From contig DAOVZV010000040.1 in assembly GCA_030634925.1 (NCBI GenBank), forward strand, positions 1 to 8,039: a stretch of 8,039 bases of DNA, written 5' to 3'. A program made the position numbers and the translations under genes. Below, piece by piece: positions 6,929 through 8,039 of the stretch. Position 1 is the stretch's first letter. Each line of letters opens with the position of its first letter. The notes below the pieces were generated by a model. The model ran no database searches and had not been told where the DNA came from. It saw nothing but the letters and a program-made list of their open reading frames with translations. The DNA is from Sulfurovum sp. (lineage in GTDB: Bacteria; Campylobacterota; Campylobacteria; Campylobacterales; Sulfurovaceae).

Positions 6929-7860
6929 CCCAAAATCCTTATAGTAGCTTCTAGTGCGTCCATAGCCCTAGTGGTATCAAAACTCTTATCATCTATATTA
7001 TCATTACTTTGAGATATAGGCTTTTTGGTTTTAGATATTCCACCCTTGGCTTTCTCTCCTAGCTTTTTTCTTATATCAGGGGCATATACAGAAAAAGTCC
7101 GTCTCATAATAGGCAATACCTCATCAAATGTATCGCTATCTAGCCCATCTAGCCATATATACAAGATATTCCAAAGAGTATCATCAAGTATCAAAATCAT
7201 AGCAGAGCCATCCAAAAAGCCCTCTATCCAATACGCTGAATCTATCCTCTCTTCACCTATAGATAAGACTCTACTCATAGTAGTCTCTATCTCTATATCA
7301 TCTATCTTTTGCCTATCAAACAATATACGACTAATAGCCCCTTGTATCAAATATGCTACAGATGACTCTTGGGATATATCATATAGAGTATCTATCCATA
7401 GAGTCTCTAGCTCATCATCTTCCATCAATACAATAGCTCCATTTAAGCCACTAATATATCCAAACATATCTCTTGCCAAACTCTCATCAAGTCCATAACA
7501 AGCACTCTCCAAATTGATAATAACCTTGTGCAGGAGTCCATCAATCAAAGAGGTGAGAGTAGCTTTGTCTGTATTTCGTATATCATCATATCTCGATATA
7601 TCCATCAGAGGCAATAGTGACTGTATAAGCATACCCACATCAAAGCTCAAACTAACCAATACTTCTATCCTATCTATCAGAGCGTCCATACATCCAAATA
7701 GTTCTGCCAATAGTGACTGTTTGATGAGGTTGCTAATCTCTACTGTCTCTTGGCTATTTTTGGCAATATCAAGTATATAGTTTTCAGAGGCTATCTCTAT
7801 GCTATTTCCCCATATACCTTTGTCTATGATTTGTAGTGTCATCTCAGGTTTCCATTGCAA
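6925..7860 (-). CDS. C-terminal fragment of the interrupted DUF5682 protein
   Basis: The frame downstream of the TAA, 312 codons including its stop if counted from a TTG at 7858-7860 (QWKPEM follows). The TTG start is only the first permitted codon after the stop; it lies inside the conserved SLQWKPE motif and has no good ribosome site. The next ATG (codon 7 of this fragment) is also weakly supported. The 3' part is rich in Lys and Ser before the short C-terminal helix TTRAMDALEATIRILG. Confidence 0.55.
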   Translation of the reverse strand: MQWKPEMTLQIIDKGIWGNSIEIASENYILDIAKNSQETVEISNLIKQSLLAELFGCMDALIDRIEVLVSLSFDVGMLIQSLLPLMDISRYDDIRNTDKATLTSLIDGLLHKVIINLESACYGLDESLARDMFGYISGLNGAIVLMEDDELETLWIDTLYDISQESSVAYLIQGAISRILFDRQKIDDIEIETTMSRVLSIGEERIDSAYWIEGFLDGSAMILILDDTLWNILYIWLDGLDSDTFDEVLPIMRRTFSVYAPDIRKKLGEKAKGGISKTKKPISQSNDNIDDKSFDTTRAMDALEATIRILG

Positions 7861-7875
7861 AGACCATACTTCTTT

Positions 7876-8039
7876 TTACTTACCTTTGCTTCTACTACTC
7901 TCCATATTTCCCCAACCTATATCAAGTACTCTCAAACGATGCAAAAATATACTCTTTTTGAGTCCAGCAGGAGTACGAAGGTCGAGCTTGTATATCTTCT
8001 CATCTTCTCTTATCTGTAATCTATAACTCTTTATCAAAC
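7876..8039 (-). CDS. Part of DUF5682 gene upstream of the premature stop
   Basis: The frame is open from the right edge to the TAA. It encodes about 53 residues, including EDEKIYKLDLRTPAGLKKSI, LHRLRVLDIGWGN and SSRSKGK. These read as the conserved DUF5682 region that normally leads into the GTFxEVWxLQW motif, so a protein ending here would lose roughly 310 C-terminal residues. Confidence 0.6.
   Translation of the reverse strand, partial: LIKSYRLQIREDEKIYKLDLRTPAGLKKSIFLHRLRVLDIGWGNMESSRSKGK

Larger units (their letters stand above)
6925..8039 (-). pseudogene. DUF5682 family protein, C-terminal half, interrupted by TAA (5' end beyond window)
   Basis: The visible 369 codons match the C-terminal half of DUF5682 proteins, which are about 750-800 residues; the rest lies beyond the right edge. 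Before the stop the frame reads LDLRTPAGLKKSIFLHRLRV, then LDIGWGN and SSRSKGK. After the TAA at 7876-7878 it continues in the same frame with KEVWSLQWKPEM, IIDKGIWGNSIE and, near the end, WLDGLDSDTFDEVLPIMRRTFS with RKKLGEKAKGG. As I recall the family, these blocks belong to one continuous stretch (a G-T-F-x-E-x-W-x-L-x-W type motif), and the stop replaces an aromatic residue. The family is uncharacterised; I recall its N-terminal half as a TraB/erythromycin-esterase-like region, not visible here. The last codons overlap the VWA start by ATGA. No frameshift or other stop occurs, which suggests a recent change or tolerated readthrough. Confidence 0.82.

Noticed and set aside
7025..7498. 157-codon open frame on the plus strand
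   Set aside because: Antisense to the DUF5682 frame, Ser/Ile-rich and low in complexity with no recognisable motif; a shadow of the A/T-rich codons opposite. The same holds for plus-strand frames at 371-595, 1047-1259, 1676-2113, 3518-3733, 4380-4622, 6447-6650, 6736-6954, 7514-7780 and 7799-8026.
5744..8039. Alternative genetic code explaining the internal stops
   Set aside because: TAA ends fur, pilT, the ArsC-like and HipA-like genes, and TGA ends VWA and DUF5682 at the expected protein ends, so neither codon is generally reassigned.

Overview
All genes in this window lie on the minus strand, so it reads right to left. It looks like a Campylobacterota (epsilonproteobacterial) chromosome. 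The set gatC, a cvpA-type gene, fur and lysS in this order matches, from memory, the gatC-cvpA-fur-lysS-glyA run of Campylobacter jejuni and relatives. The sequence is AT-rich, with frequent ATA, AGA and CTA codons. An arsenate-reductase-like gene and a type IV pilus pilT lie inside the run, which suggests an environmental, Sulfurimonas/Sulfurovum-like lineage rather than a host-adapted Campylobacter. The genus cannot be fixed from the sequence alone.

Left part (1-3911): a tight housekeeping operon, probably started by a promoter just upstream of gatC. It runs gatC (Glu/Asp-tRNA amidotransferase subunit C), an ArsC/Spx-like thioredoxin-fold protein, pilT (pilus retraction ATPase), a CvpA-family membrane protein, fur (metal-dependent repressor) and lysS (class II lysyl-tRNA synthetase). 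lysS is cut by the left edge; glyA would be expected beyond it. Gaps are 3-21 bases, except about 70 bases before lysS if its TTG start is right. Middle (3935-4581): a nitroreductase-family flavoprotein with its own likely -10 box.

Right part (4617-8039): an accessory operon of a DUF5682-family protein, a VWA-domain (CoxE/MoxR-partner type) protein and a HipA-like kinase. Each junction is a 4-base ATGA stop/start overlap. The two upstream genes each carry one premature in-frame stop: TAA at 7876-7878 in the DUF5682 gene and TGA at 6629-6631 in the VWA gene. The reading frame continues unbroken on both sides of each stop, and the residues on both sides match my recollection of the families. 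What look like four short genes are therefore two genes broken by single nonsense codons. The HipA-like gene downstream is intact. As I recall, DUF5682 and this VWA type usually sit next to a MoxR AAA+ ATPase, and often SWIM and DUF5691 proteins, which would lie to the right of this window. The system is a predicted multi-component NTP-dependent machine of unknown role. Here it appears either freshly inactivated or dependent on stop readthrough.

No stretch longer than 300 bases lacks a gene. I saw no RNA genes, CRISPR arrays, insertion sequences or convincing rho-independent terminators.
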